Positions 39,873 to 47,206 of a stretch of 64,000 bases of DNA are shown in pieces. The notes below the pieces were generated by a model. It saw nothing but the letters and a program-made list of their open reading frames with translations, was not told the DNA's origin and ran no database searches. The stretch spans positions 62,001-126,000 of the forward strand of contig NZ_LMQC01000019.1 of NCBI RefSeq assembly GCF_001424485.1, in the 5' to 3' direction. This DNA comes from Modestobacter sp. Leaf380. Lineage in GTDB: Bacteria > Actinomycetota > Actinomycetes > Mycobacteriales > Geodermatophilaceae. The position numbers and the translations under genes were made by a program. Numbering within the stretch: position 1 is the stretch's first letter; each line of letters opens with the position of its first letter.

Positions 39873-40802
39873 CTAGAGGTCGACCTCGCTCAGCACCCGG
39901 GGGACCTCCGCCGGCAGCTCGCGGGCCAGGAAGCCCAGCCGGCCGACCTGGGCGGCCAGCCGCTCCCCCGCACGGCCGTGCAGGTGGGCGGCCCACACCG
40001 CGGCCTGCGCGGGCTCCGCGCCGCGGGCCAGCAGGCCGGCGACCACCCCGGCCCGGACGTCGCCGGACCCCGAGACGCCCAGCCCAGCACCGCCGCTCTC
40101 GTCCCGCCACAGCCGACCGTCGGGTGCCGCGACCCAGCTGGTCTCCCCGCCCAGTGCGACCACGGCCCGCGCCCGGGCCGCCATCTCCCGGGCGGCCTGC
40201 GGTGGGTCCTCGACCTCCTCCACGTGCAACCCGAAGGCCAGCTCGGTCGGGTTCGGCGTGAGCACCACCCGGCCCTCCAGGTGGTGCAGACAGGCCGGGT
40301 CGGCCGTGACGGCGGCCAGGCCCAGCGCGTCCAGTGCCAGCGGGCCGGACAGCTCGGGCAACAGCCGCTGCACCAGCAGCCGGGTCTGCTCCTCGTCCAC
40401 CATCCCGGGCCCGACCAGCACCGCGGCCGCGCTCTCGGCCAGGTCCAGCACGCGGTCGGCGGCATCGGCGCGCACCGCACCCTCGTCGGTCTCGGCGAGC
40501 CCGCGGACCAGCGCCTCCGGCAGCGCGGACGACGTCACCGGCGCCAGGCTGCGGGGGACGGCGACCTGGAGCTTCCCCGCCCCCGACCGCAGGGCGGCCT
40601 CGGCGGCCAGCAGCACCGCGCCCAGGGTCTCGGTGCTGCCACCGACGACCAGGATCGAACCGCGGGCCTCCTTGCCGCCGGTGGGTTCGGGCAGCCGCCA
40701 CCCACGCAGCACCTGCGGGGTCACCAGGGTGGGCTGGGGCTCAGGGGTGCCGGGCTCAGGGGTGCCGGGCTCAGGGGTGCCGGGCTCAGGGGTGCGGGAC
40801 AT
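39873..40802 (-). CDS. ADP/ATP-dependent NAD(P)H-hydrate dehydratase
   Basis: A 309-residue ribokinase-fold repair enzyme that converts damaged NAD(P)H hydrate back to NAD(P)H. Visible motifs: 'GSILVVGGSTETLGAVLLAAEAALRSGAGKLQVAVP', 'LVGPGMVDEE', 'VVLTPNPTELAFG' and 'GVSGSGDVRAGVVAGLLARGA', the ATP/active-site loop with the catalytic Asp. It is a single-domain form without the YjeF_N epimerase. The N-terminus carries a TPEPG repeat from a 15-bp tandem DNA repeat, probably disordered. It overlaps the end of the phosphatase gene by 17 bp. Confidence 0.9.
   Translation of the reverse strand: MSRTPEPGTPEPGTPEPGTPEPQPTLVTPQVLRGWRLPEPTGGKEARGSILVVGGSTETLGAVLLAAEAALRSGAGKLQVAVPRSLAPVTSSALPEALVRGLAETDEGAVRADAADRVLDLAESAAAVLVGPGMVDEEQTRLLVQRLLPELSGPLALDALGLAAVTADPACLHHLEGRVVLTPNPTELAFGLHVEEVEDPPQAAREMAARARAVVALGGETSWVAAPDGRLWRDESGGAGLGVSGSGDVRAGVVAGLLARGAEPAQAAVWAAHLHGRAGERLAAQVGRLGFLARELPAEVPRVLSEVDL
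40741..40800. repeat. 15-bp tandem repeat encoding TPEPG units
   Basis: Three perfect copies of TCAGGGGTGCCGGGC and one changed copy occupy 40741-40800. In the dehydratase frame they encode repeated TPEPG; the phosphatase stop codon (40786-40788) also lies in the array, so copy-number change would affect only the dehydratase N-terminus. Confidence 0.88.
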
Positions 40803-41517
40803 CGGCTTCCTCGGTGACCTCGGGGGCACGCACGTCCGCCAGGTGCTCGACGGAGTTGAACGACTGCAGCGACCAGCCCCCGTCGTCCGCACGGTGGCGG
40901 GTGACCGAGGTGTTCGCGACCTGCTCGTGCCGGTCGACCTCCAGCAGCTGGGACTCGGTGAGCTCCTCGAGCACGTACCGGAAGACCATGACCACGGCCT
41001 GGTGGCTGACGACGAGCAACCGCTCGCCGTCGTGCCGCAGCGCCTCGGTGGCCAGCACGCTGCGCACCCGCAGGGCGACGTCGGCCCAGCTCTCCCCGCC
41101 CGGCGGGCGGTACCAGAACTTGCCCAGCAGCTGCCGCCGCTGCGCCTCCTCGGGGTACCGGTCCCGGATGCCGCCGGCGGTCATCCCGTCGAAGGCACCG
41201 AAGTCCCGCTCGCGCAGCCGTTCGTCGAACCGGACGGACAGGCCCAGCCCGGCGGCCGCTCGGTGCGCGGTGTCGGCGGCCCGGGTGAAGGGCGAGCTGA
41301 GGACGGCGGTCGGTGGACCGGGCTGCCCGGCCAACCACCGCCCCAGCGCGTCGGCCTGCTGCTCCCCGGTCGGGGACAGCGGCACGTCGGGGTCGCGGAC
41401 GTCGAGGTCCAGCCGGTCCACACCGAGTTCCTGGGCGCGCGCGTCGGCGAGGTTGCCCACGCTCTCCCCGTGCCGCACCAGCCAGAGCTCCTCGGGGCCG
41501 GGCGGTCTGCGGGACAC
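40786..41517 (-). CDS. histidine phosphatase family protein
   Basis: A 243-residue phosphoglycerate-mutase-like phosphatase: 'ELWLVRHGESVGNLADARAQ' with the catalytic His, 'LSPTGEQQADALGRWL', 'AVLSSPFTRAADTA', acid residue region 'LRERDFGAFDGMTAGGIRDRYP' and the second His in 'LLVVSHQAVVMVF'. The C-terminal 60 residues go beyond the core. It may dephosphorylate a sugar phosphate or nucleotide; the substrate is unclear. It is co-transcribed with the NAD(P)H-hydrate dehydratase by overlap. Confidence 0.9.
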   Translation of the reverse strand: MSRRPPGPEELWLVRHGESVGNLADARAQELGVDRLDLDVRDPDVPLSPTGEQQADALGRWLAGQPGPPTAVLSSPFTRAADTAHRAAAGLGLSVRFDERLRERDFGAFDGMTAGGIRDRYPEEAQRRQLLGKFWYRPPGGESWADVALRVRSVLATEALRHDGERLLVVSHQAVVMVFRYVLEELTESQLLEVDRHEQVANTSVTRHRADDGGWSLQSFNSVEHLADVRAPEVTEEADVPHP

Positions 41518-41570
41518 CCGGACACGGTGACCGTCGGTACCGGTTCCGAAACCCCGACCGGGAGGCCACG

Positions 41571-42146
41571 ATGGCGGCCATGCCCGACGACTTCGAGCGC
41601 CGCTCCTTCGCCACCGCCGACGAGGCGCACGCCTGGTTCGACGAGCACGGCGCCGACACCCCGGGGCTCTCGGTGCTGCTGGCCAAGAAGGGCGCCTTCC
41701 CGTCGCTGACCTGGGCCGGGCTGGTCGAGGTGCTGCTGTGCCACGGCTGGATCGACGGTCGGGCCAACGCGGTGGACGAGACCTCCTGGACGATCCGCAC
41801 CACGCCCCGGAGAGCGAAGAGCATCTGGTCGGCGAAGAACGTGGCCACCGTCGCCGAGCTCGAGGCCGCAGGCCGGATGCGCCCGGCCGGACTGGCCCAG
41901 GTCGAGGCCGCCCGGGCCGACGGCCGGTGGGCGCAGGCCTACGCCGGCCCGGCCACGATGACCGAACCCGAGGACCTCACCGCAGCACTGGCCGCCACCC
42001 CCGGCGCCCGGACCGCCTTCGACGCACTGACCAGGTCCCAGCGGTACGCGGTGCTGCACCGGGTGCAGACCAAGCGGACCCCGGCCGGCCGGGCTGCGAC
42101 CATCGCCGACCTGGTGGGGCGGGTCGCCGGAGGTCGCCCACTCTGA
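41571..42146 (+). CDS. YdeI/OmpD-associated family protein
   Basis: A 191-residue protein with 'FATADEAHAWFDEHGADTPGLSVLLAKKG', 'EVLLCHGWIDGRANAVDETSWTIRTTPRRAKSIWSAKNVATVAELEAAGRM' and a C-terminal 'FDALTRSQRYAVLHRVQTKRTPAGRAATIADLVG'. These mark the YdeI/OmdA-like family, linked in some bacteria to peptide-antibiotic tolerance but of unproven mechanism. The ATG at 41571 follows GGGAGG. Monocistronic. Confidence 0.87.
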   Translation: MAAMPDDFERRSFATADEAHAWFDEHGADTPGLSVLLAKKGAFPSLTWAGLVEVLLCHGWIDGRANAVDETSWTIRTTPRRAKSIWSAKNVATVAELEAAGRMRPAGLAQVEAARADGRWAQAYAGPATMTEPEDLTAALAATPGARTAFDALTRSQRYAVLHRVQTKRTPAGRAATIADLVGRVAGGRPL

Positions 42147-42240
42147 CGAACGGTCTCGTCAGGAGAGGGGTCGTCTCGCTACGCTCTCCGTCGTCGAGCC
42201 GTCGTCCGGCGACGGGATCCGCAGCCCCCGGGAGTGACCC

Positions 42241-43629
42241 ATGACCACCACCGAGCAGCCCGTCACCGAGCCGGGGCGCTACGGCCCGGACAGCGTGGAC
42301 AACCTGTGGCTGCACTTCTCCCGGATGGGCGGCTACACCGAGCACGCCCCGCCGGTGATCGTGAAGGGCGAGGGCCACTGGATCTGGGACGACCGGGGCC
42401 GCAAGTACCTCGACGGGCTCGCCGGGCTCTTCGTCGTCCAGGCCGGGCACGGACGGCGGGAGCTGGCCGAGGCCGCGGCGAAGCAGGCCGAGACGCTGGC
42501 CTTCTTCCCGCTGTGGTCCTACGCGCACCCCTCCGCCATCGAGCTGTCGAAGCGGCTGGCGGCCGAGGCCCCCGGCGACCTCAACCGGGTCTTCTTCACC
42601 ACCGGCGGCGGCGAGGCCGTCGAGACCGCGTGGAAGGCGGCCAAGCAGTACTTCAAGCTGGTCGGGAAGCCGGCCAAGCACAAGGTGATCAGCCGGGCGG
42701 TGGCCTACCACGGCACCACCCAGGGGGCGCTGTCCATCACCGGCCTGCCCGCGCTCAAGCAGGACTTCGAGCCGTTGGTGCCCGGGGCGTTCCGGGTGCC
42801 CAACACCAACATCTACCGGGCCCCGTACTTCGGCGACGACCCCAAGGCCTTCGGTCGCTGGGCCGCCGACCAGATCGAGCAGCAGATCCTCTTCGAGGGC
42901 CCGGACACCGTGGCCGCGGTGTTCCTGGAGCCGGTGCAGAACGCCGGCGGCTGCTTCCCGCCCCCGCCCGGCTACTTCGACCGCGTGCGCGAGATCTGCG
43001 ACCAGTACGACGTGCTGCTCGTCTCCGACGAGGTCATCTGCGCCTTCGGCCGACTGGGCACCACCTTCGCCTGCAGCAAGTTCGGCTACGTGCCGGACAT
43101 GATCACCTGCGCCAAGGGGATGACCTCGGGCTACTCCCCCATCGGCGCGATGATCGCCAGCGACCGGGTGATGGAGCCCTTCCTGCGTCCCGGCGTCTCC
43201 TTCCCGCACGGCTACACCTTCGGCGGCCACCCGGTCTCGGCCGCCGTCGGGCTGGCCAACCTGGACCTCGTCGAACGCGAGGGGCTCAACCAGCACGTGC
43301 TGGACACCGAGCACGACTTCCGCCGCACCCTGGAGAAGCTGAACGACCTCCCGATCGTGGGCGACGTCCGCGGCGACGGGTTCTTCTACGGGATCGAGAT
43401 GGTGAAGGACAAGGCCACCAAGGAGACCTTCGACGACGCGGAGAGCGAACGCCTGCTGCGCGGGTTCCTCTCCCAGGCGCTCTTCGATGCCGGCCTCTAC
43501 TGCCGCGCCGACGACCGCGGCGACCCGGTCATCCAGCTCGCCCCGCCGCTCACCTGCGGCCAGCCCGAGTTCGACCTGATCGAGCAGACGTTGCGCTCGG
43601 TGCTCACCGAGGCCTGGTCCCGCCTGTAG
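42241..43629 (+). CDS. class III PLP-dependent aminotransferase
   Basis: A 462-residue omega-aminotransferase. 'FFTTGGGEAVETAWKAAKQYF' and 'VAYHGTTQGALSITG' hold the phosphate and PLP contacts; 'VSDEVICAFGRLGTTFA' has the PLP-binding Asp; the Schiff-base Lys is in 'ITCAKGMTSGYSPIG'; 'HGYTFGGHPVSAAVG' is the (R/K)-less small loop seen in putrescine, beta-alanine or taurine-pyruvate aminotransferases. The start at 42241 is preceded by GGGAGTG. Together with the APC permease and the saccharopine dehydrogenase-like gene at 44-47 kb it suggests amine or omega-amino-acid use; the exact donor is not clear. Confidence 0.92.
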   Translation: MTTTEQPVTEPGRYGPDSVDNLWLHFSRMGGYTEHAPPVIVKGEGHWIWDDRGRKYLDGLAGLFVVQAGHGRRELAEAAAKQAETLAFFPLWSYAHPSAIELSKRLAAEAPGDLNRVFFTTGGGEAVETAWKAAKQYFKLVGKPAKHKVISRAVAYHGTTQGALSITGLPALKQDFEPLVPGAFRVPNTNIYRAPYFGDDPKAFGRWAADQIEQQILFEGPDTVAAVFLEPVQNAGGCFPPPPGYFDRVREICDQYDVLLVSDEVICAFGRLGTTFACSKFGYVPDMITCAKGMTSGYSPIGAMIASDRVMEPFLRPGVSFPHGYTFGGHPVSAAVGLANLDLVEREGLNQHVLDTEHDFRRTLEKLNDLPIVGDVRGDGFFYGIEMVKDKATKETFDDAESERLLRGFLSQALFDAGLYCRADDRGDPVIQLAPPLTCGQPEFDLIEQTLRSVLTEAWSRL

Positions 43630-43662
43630 CCCGTCCCCGCCCTTGCCCCCCCCGCCCCCGAG

Positions 43663-43748
43663 CGTGGATCAGGGGCGTTCACCAGAGTCCGTCCACCCGC
43701 ACCACATGTCGTGTGGGTGGACGGACTCTGATCAGGGACCCTGATCCA
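43663..43748. repeat. nested palindromic element, copy 2
   Basis: Same architecture as 9117-9204: inner 21-bp arms (43684-43704 and 43709-43729) with a 4-nt loop, enclosed by GGATCAGGG and CCCTGATCC arms. The stem differs from copy 1 at left positions 12, 16 and 20: position 12 has swapped to a compensated A-T pair, position 16 to a G-U pair, and position 20 is a mismatch beside the loop. It lies between the convergent aminotransferase and universal stress protein genes. Confidence 0.9.
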
Positions 43749-43768
43749 AGGTCCAGGGGCGGGACGGG

Positions 43769-44191
43769 TCAGGCGGCGGGGTCGGCGGGGACGCAGAGCA
43801 CCGGGCGGGTCGACAGGTGCAGCAGCTTGTAGGCCACCGAGCCCAGGAAGGCGCCCTTGAGCGGGCTCTCCCCGTAGGTGCCGACGACGATCACCCGGGC
43901 GTCGTGCCGGTCGCCGGCGGCCAGCAGGGCCGGCACCGGCTTCTCGGCCACGACCTCGACGACGGTGGTGACGCCGGCCGCCTCGGCCTCGGTGACGGCG
44001 TGCGCGAGCGCCGTCCGGCCGATCTCGGTGAGGGCCCGCGCGTGCTCGCCGGCCTCCTCGCCCACGACGCCGGGCGGGGCCGCGCCGTAGACGAGCACGA
44101 GGGGCTCCTCCAGCTTCCCGGCCAGGTCGATGGCCAGTCCCAGGGCGCGACGGGCGCCCGGGGACTCGTCGTAGCCCAGCACGATGCTCAC
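43769..44191 (-). CDS. universal stress protein
   Basis: A 140-residue UspA-fold protein: 'IVLGYDESPGARRALGLAIDLA' at the start and the ATP-binding motif 'VVGTYGESPLKGAFLGSVAYKLL' (G-2x-G-9x-G-S) near the end, so it is predicted to bind ATP. It lies 57 bp after the APC permease on the same strand, and USP genes often accompany amino-acid transporters, so they probably form one transcript. Confidence 0.92.
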   Translation of the reverse strand: MSIVLGYDESPGARRALGLAIDLAGKLEEPLVLVYGAAPPGVVGEEAGEHARALTEIGRTALAHAVTEAEAAGVTTVVEVVAEKPVPALLAAGDRHDARVIVVGTYGESPLKGAFLGSVAYKLLHLSTRPVLCVPADPAA

Positions 44192-44223
44192 TCAGTTCTC
44201 CTCAGGGACGACGGGGCAGGGGT

Positions 44224-44262
44224 CACGGGGCGGGGTCACGGGGCTGGGTCACGGGGCTGGGT
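44224..44262. repeat. 13-bp tandem repeat at the end of the permease gene
   Basis: CACGGGGCGGGGT is followed by two copies of CACGGGGCTGGGT (44237-44262). It spans the permease stop codon (44249-44251) and the spacer before the universal stress gene. No function can be proposed; slippage there could alter the permease C-terminus or the spacer. Confidence 0.75.
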
Positions 44263-45778
44263 CCTCGACGACGGCGGCGCTGCGGCCGGCGGCGATGTCG
44301 GCCTGCAGCCGCTCGGCCGTCGTCGTCTTCTCGGCCCAGAAACGGGCGTCCTTGAGCCGCCAGACCAGCATGAAGACCACGCCGACCAGGAAGATGCCGA
44401 CGCCGATGACCAGCGGCGGGCCGAGGCCGAACCAGGCCTCACCGCTGTAGGAGTTCGCCGGGTCGGCCAGGTCCCCGATGCTCTCGACGAGCAGCCAGAT
44501 CAGCAGCAGCGAGCCGATGACCGGGCCGACCCCGATGAGCAGGAAGTCCTTCACGCTGCGGGTCAGCTGCCGGCGGTGGAACACCGCGCAGGCGATGCCG
44601 GTGAGGGAGTAGTAGAAGGCGATCAGCAGCGACAGCGCGGTGAGCGAGTCGAAGAGGGCGTTCTCGCTGATCAGGTTGACCACCAGGTACCAGGCGATGG
44701 CGATCGCCGCGACGGTCCAGGTCGACACGTCCGGGGTGCGGAAGCGCGGGTGGATCCGGGCCAGCGCCGGGGGCATCGCGTGCCGCCGGGCCATCGACAG
44801 GCCGGTGCGCGAGGCCGGCAGGATCGTCGTCTGGGTGGAGGCGATGGCCGAGGTGGACACCGCCAGCAGCAGCACCCAGTCCCAGGGACCCATGACCTCG
44901 GTGGCCAGGGTCGCGAAGATCGTCTCCTCCTCCCCCGAACGGTCGGCCAGGAACGCCGGGCCGAAGTAGCTGAGGATCGCGATCGTCACGCCCAGGTAGG
45001 TGACCAGCAGGACGACGGTGGAGACGATCGCGGCCTTGCCGGGGGTGGACTCGGCGTCCTGGGTCTCCTCGGTGAGGTTCACCGCGGACTCCCAGCCCCA
45101 GTAGATGAAGACCCCGAGCAGCAGCCCGCCGGTCAGCGCCGCACCGCCGGCTCCGAAGGGGTTCAGCCAGGACAGCGAGGGGGTGAGACTGCCCCCCTCC
45201 TCGCCGTTGCCGCGCAGGCCCGCGGTCAGCGCGATGCCGGCGAAGACCAGCAGGGCGACCACCTGGGCCACGATCAGGCCGTTCTGCAGCTTGGCACTGA
45301 TCTCGGTGCCCAGCACGCAGACCGCCGTCATGGCGATGATCAGCAGCACCGTCAGGGTCCGGACGACGAACACGTTGCCGGCCAGGCCGTCCAGCTGCAG
45401 GGCCAGCAGCCCGAACCGGACGCCGACGTCGGCCAGCGAGCCGATGACCAGCACCCCGGTCATGGCGATCGCCCAGCCGCCCAGCCAGCCGATCCACGGC
45501 CCCATCGCCCGGGTGACCCAGGAGAAGGTCGTCCCGCAGTCCTGGTCGGCGCGGTTGAGGTAGTAGAAGGCCGAGGCGATCAGCAGCATCGGGATGAACG
45601 AGGCCAGGAAGACCCCCGGCGCGTACACCCCGACCAGCGCCACCACGGCACCGACGACGGCGGCCAGCGAGTACGCCGGTGACGTCGAGGCCAGCCCGAT
45701 GACGAGGGCGTCGACGAACCCGATGGCCCCCTGCTTCAGCTGGGGCTGGGCGTCGGCCCGGTCGGCCGGTGCGCTCAC
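44249..45778 (-). CDS. APC family amino-acid/polyamine permease
   Basis: A 509-residue transporter with about twelve to fourteen membrane helices. 'QGAIGFVDALVIGLASTSPAYSLAAVVGAVVA' contains the first unwound helix of APC transporters and 'YYLNRADQDCGTTFSWVTRAMGPWIGWLGGWAIAMTGV' is characteristic; 'FIYWGWESAVNLTEETQDAESTPGKAAI' is the family TM6 region. Cargo is a basic or polar amine or amino acid by family. It is divergent from the saccharopine dehydrogenase-like gene and followed by a universal stress protein. Confidence 0.93.
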   Translation of the reverse strand: MSAPADRADAQPQLKQGAIGFVDALVIGLASTSPAYSLAAVVGAVVALVGVYAPGVFLASFIPMLLIASAFYYLNRADQDCGTTFSWVTRAMGPWIGWLGGWAIAMTGVLVIGSLADVGVRFGLLALQLDGLAGNVFVVRTLTVLLIIAMTAVCVLGTEISAKLQNGLIVAQVVALLVFAGIALTAGLRGNGEEGGSLTPSLSWLNPFGAGGAALTGGLLLGVFIYWGWESAVNLTEETQDAESTPGKAAIVSTVVLLVTYLGVTIAILSYFGPAFLADRSGEEETIFATLATEVMGPWDWVLLLAVSTSAIASTQTTILPASRTGLSMARRHAMPPALARIHPRFRTPDVSTWTVAAIAIAWYLVVNLISENALFDSLTALSLLIAFYYSLTGIACAVFHRRQLTRSVKDFLLIGVGPVIGSLLLIWLLVESIGDLADPANSYSGEAWFGLGPPLVIGVGIFLVGVVFMLVWRLKDARFWAEKTTTAERLQADIAAGRSAAVVEDPAP

Positions 45779-45934
45779 CGCTCGCTCTCAAGTCCGGTCA
45801 TGCGACGGTTATCGCAGGTGCCGAGGGGCTGCACAAGGGTTTCGCGTGTTACGAGTTGGTGCGGCGACGGAAGCCGTCGCCAGTGACGACGATCTCCCCT
45901 AGGGTCGCAGCACCGTCCCCTCTGAGAGGTCCTC
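45779..45934. other. divergent promoter region between the permease and the dehydrogenase-like gene
   Basis: A 156-bp gap between two divergent starts that must hold both promoters. I saw no convincing palindrome, so the regulator of this pair cannot be inferred from the sequence. Confidence 0.5.
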
Positions 45935-47149
45935 ATGCGCATCCTGCTGGTCGGCGCCGGTGGCGTCGGCAGTGCCATCGCCGCCATCGCCGCCCGTCGT
46001 GACTTCTTCGAGGCCATGGTGGTCGCCGACTACGACGGCGCGCGGGCCGAGAAGGTGATCGCCGCCGCCGGGGGCGACGCCCGGTTCACCGCCGTGGGGT
46101 CGCTGGACGCCGGGGACGAGTCCGCCGTCGCGGCCGTGCTGGCCGAGCACCGCTGCGACGTGCTGATGAACGCCGTCGACCCGCGCTTCGTGATGCCGCT
46201 GTTCCGGGCCGCACTGGCCGCCGGGGCCGGCTACCTGGACATGGCGATGTCGCTGTCCAGGCCGCACCCGGAGGACCCGTACGCCAAGACCGGCGTGAAG
46301 CTCGGCGACGAGCAGTTCGAGATGGCCGGGCAGTGGGAGTCCGCCGGGCAGCTGGCGCTGGTGGGGATGGGCGTGGAGCCCGGCCTGTCCGACGTGTTCG
46401 CCCGGTACGCCGCCGACCACCTGTTCTCCGCCATCGAGGAGCTCGGCGTGCGGGACGGCGCGGACCTGCAGGTCGCCGGCTACGACTTCGCACCCTCCTT
46501 CAGCATCTGGACCACGATCGAGGAGTGCCTCAACCCGCCGGTGGTCTACGAGGAGGGGCGCGGGTTCTTCACCACCCCGCCGTTCAGCGAGCCCGAGGTG
46601 TTCGAGTTCCCCGAGGGCATCGGACCGGTCGAGTGCGTCAACGTGGAGCACGAGGAGGTGCTCCTCATGCCGCGCTGGGTCGACGCGAAGCGGGTCACCT
46701 TCAAGTACGGCCTGGGCGAGGAGTTCATCGACGTCCTCAAGACCCTGCACAAGCTGGGCCTGGACCGGACCGACCCGGTGACCGTCAAGGGCGTCCAGGT
46801 CAGCCCGCGCGACGTCGTCGCGGCCGCGCTGCCCGACCCGGCCACCCTCGGTGACGTGATGACCGGCAAGACCTGCGCCGGGCTCTGGGTGAAGGGCACC
46901 GGCCAGGACGGCGAGCCCCGCCAGGTCTACCTGTACCACGTGGTCGACAACGAGTGGTCCATGCGCGAGTACGGCCACCAGGCCGTCGTCTGGCAGACCG
47001 CGGTGAACCCGGTCGTGGCGATGGAGCTGCTGGCGGCCGGCACCTGGTCCGGCGCCGGGGTGCTGGGCCCGGAGGCCTTCGACAGCACCCCGTTCCTGGA
47101 GCTGCTGACCGCCTACGGCTCCCCGTGGGGCATGCGCGAGGGCGGCTGA
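45935..47149 (+). CDS. saccharopine dehydrogenase family protein
   Basis: A 404-residue protein with an N-terminal Rossmann fold 'MRILLVGAGGVGSAIAAIAARRDFF' (G-x-G-G-x-G) and 'MVVADYD', where the Asp favours NAD(H), then 'HRCDVLMNAVDPRFVMPLFRAALAAGAGYLDMAMS' and a C-terminal domain of the saccharopine dehydrogenase type ('GMGVEPGLSDVFARYAADHL'). Similar enzymes reduce or oxidise imines formed from amino acids or amines. With the aminotransferase and permease nearby, lysine/polyamine catabolism is a fair inference. Confidence 0.9.
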   Translation: MRILLVGAGGVGSAIAAIAARRDFFEAMVVADYDGARAEKVIAAAGGDARFTAVGSLDAGDESAVAAVLAEHRCDVLMNAVDPRFVMPLFRAALAAGAGYLDMAMSLSRPHPEDPYAKTGVKLGDEQFEMAGQWESAGQLALVGMGVEPGLSDVFARYAADHLFSAIEELGVRDGADLQVAGYDFAPSFSIWTTIEECLNPPVVYEEGRGFFTTPPFSEPEVFEFPEGIGPVECVNVEHEEVLLMPRWVDAKRVTFKYGLGEEFIDVLKTLHKLGLDRTDPVTVKGVQVSPRDVVAAALPDPATLGDVMTGKTCAGLWVKGTGQDGEPRQVYLYHVVDNEWSMREYGHQAVVWQTAVNPVVAMELLAAGTWSGAGVLGPEAFDSTPFLELLTAYGSPWGMREGG

Positions 47150-47160
47150 CGCGCGGGGCG

Positions 47161-47201
47161 CACCGTCGCGGGGGCCAGGGCTCCTGACCCCCGCGACGGT
47201 G
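47161..47201. terminator. bidirectional terminator hairpin
   Basis: CACCGTCGCGGGGG (47161-47174) pairs perfectly with CCCCCGCGACGGTG (47188-47201) around a 13-nt loop. It lies between the convergent saccharopine dehydrogenase-like gene and the large secreted protein gene, whose stop is at 47207. Confidence 0.8.
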
Positions 47202-47206
47202 TGTCC

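Noticed and set aside
40741-40800. Frameshift between the histidine phosphatase and NAD(P)H-hydrate dehydratase (fusion broken by repeats)
   Set aside because: Both proteins are complete, each with its own start; the 17-bp overlap is only a compact gene junction.
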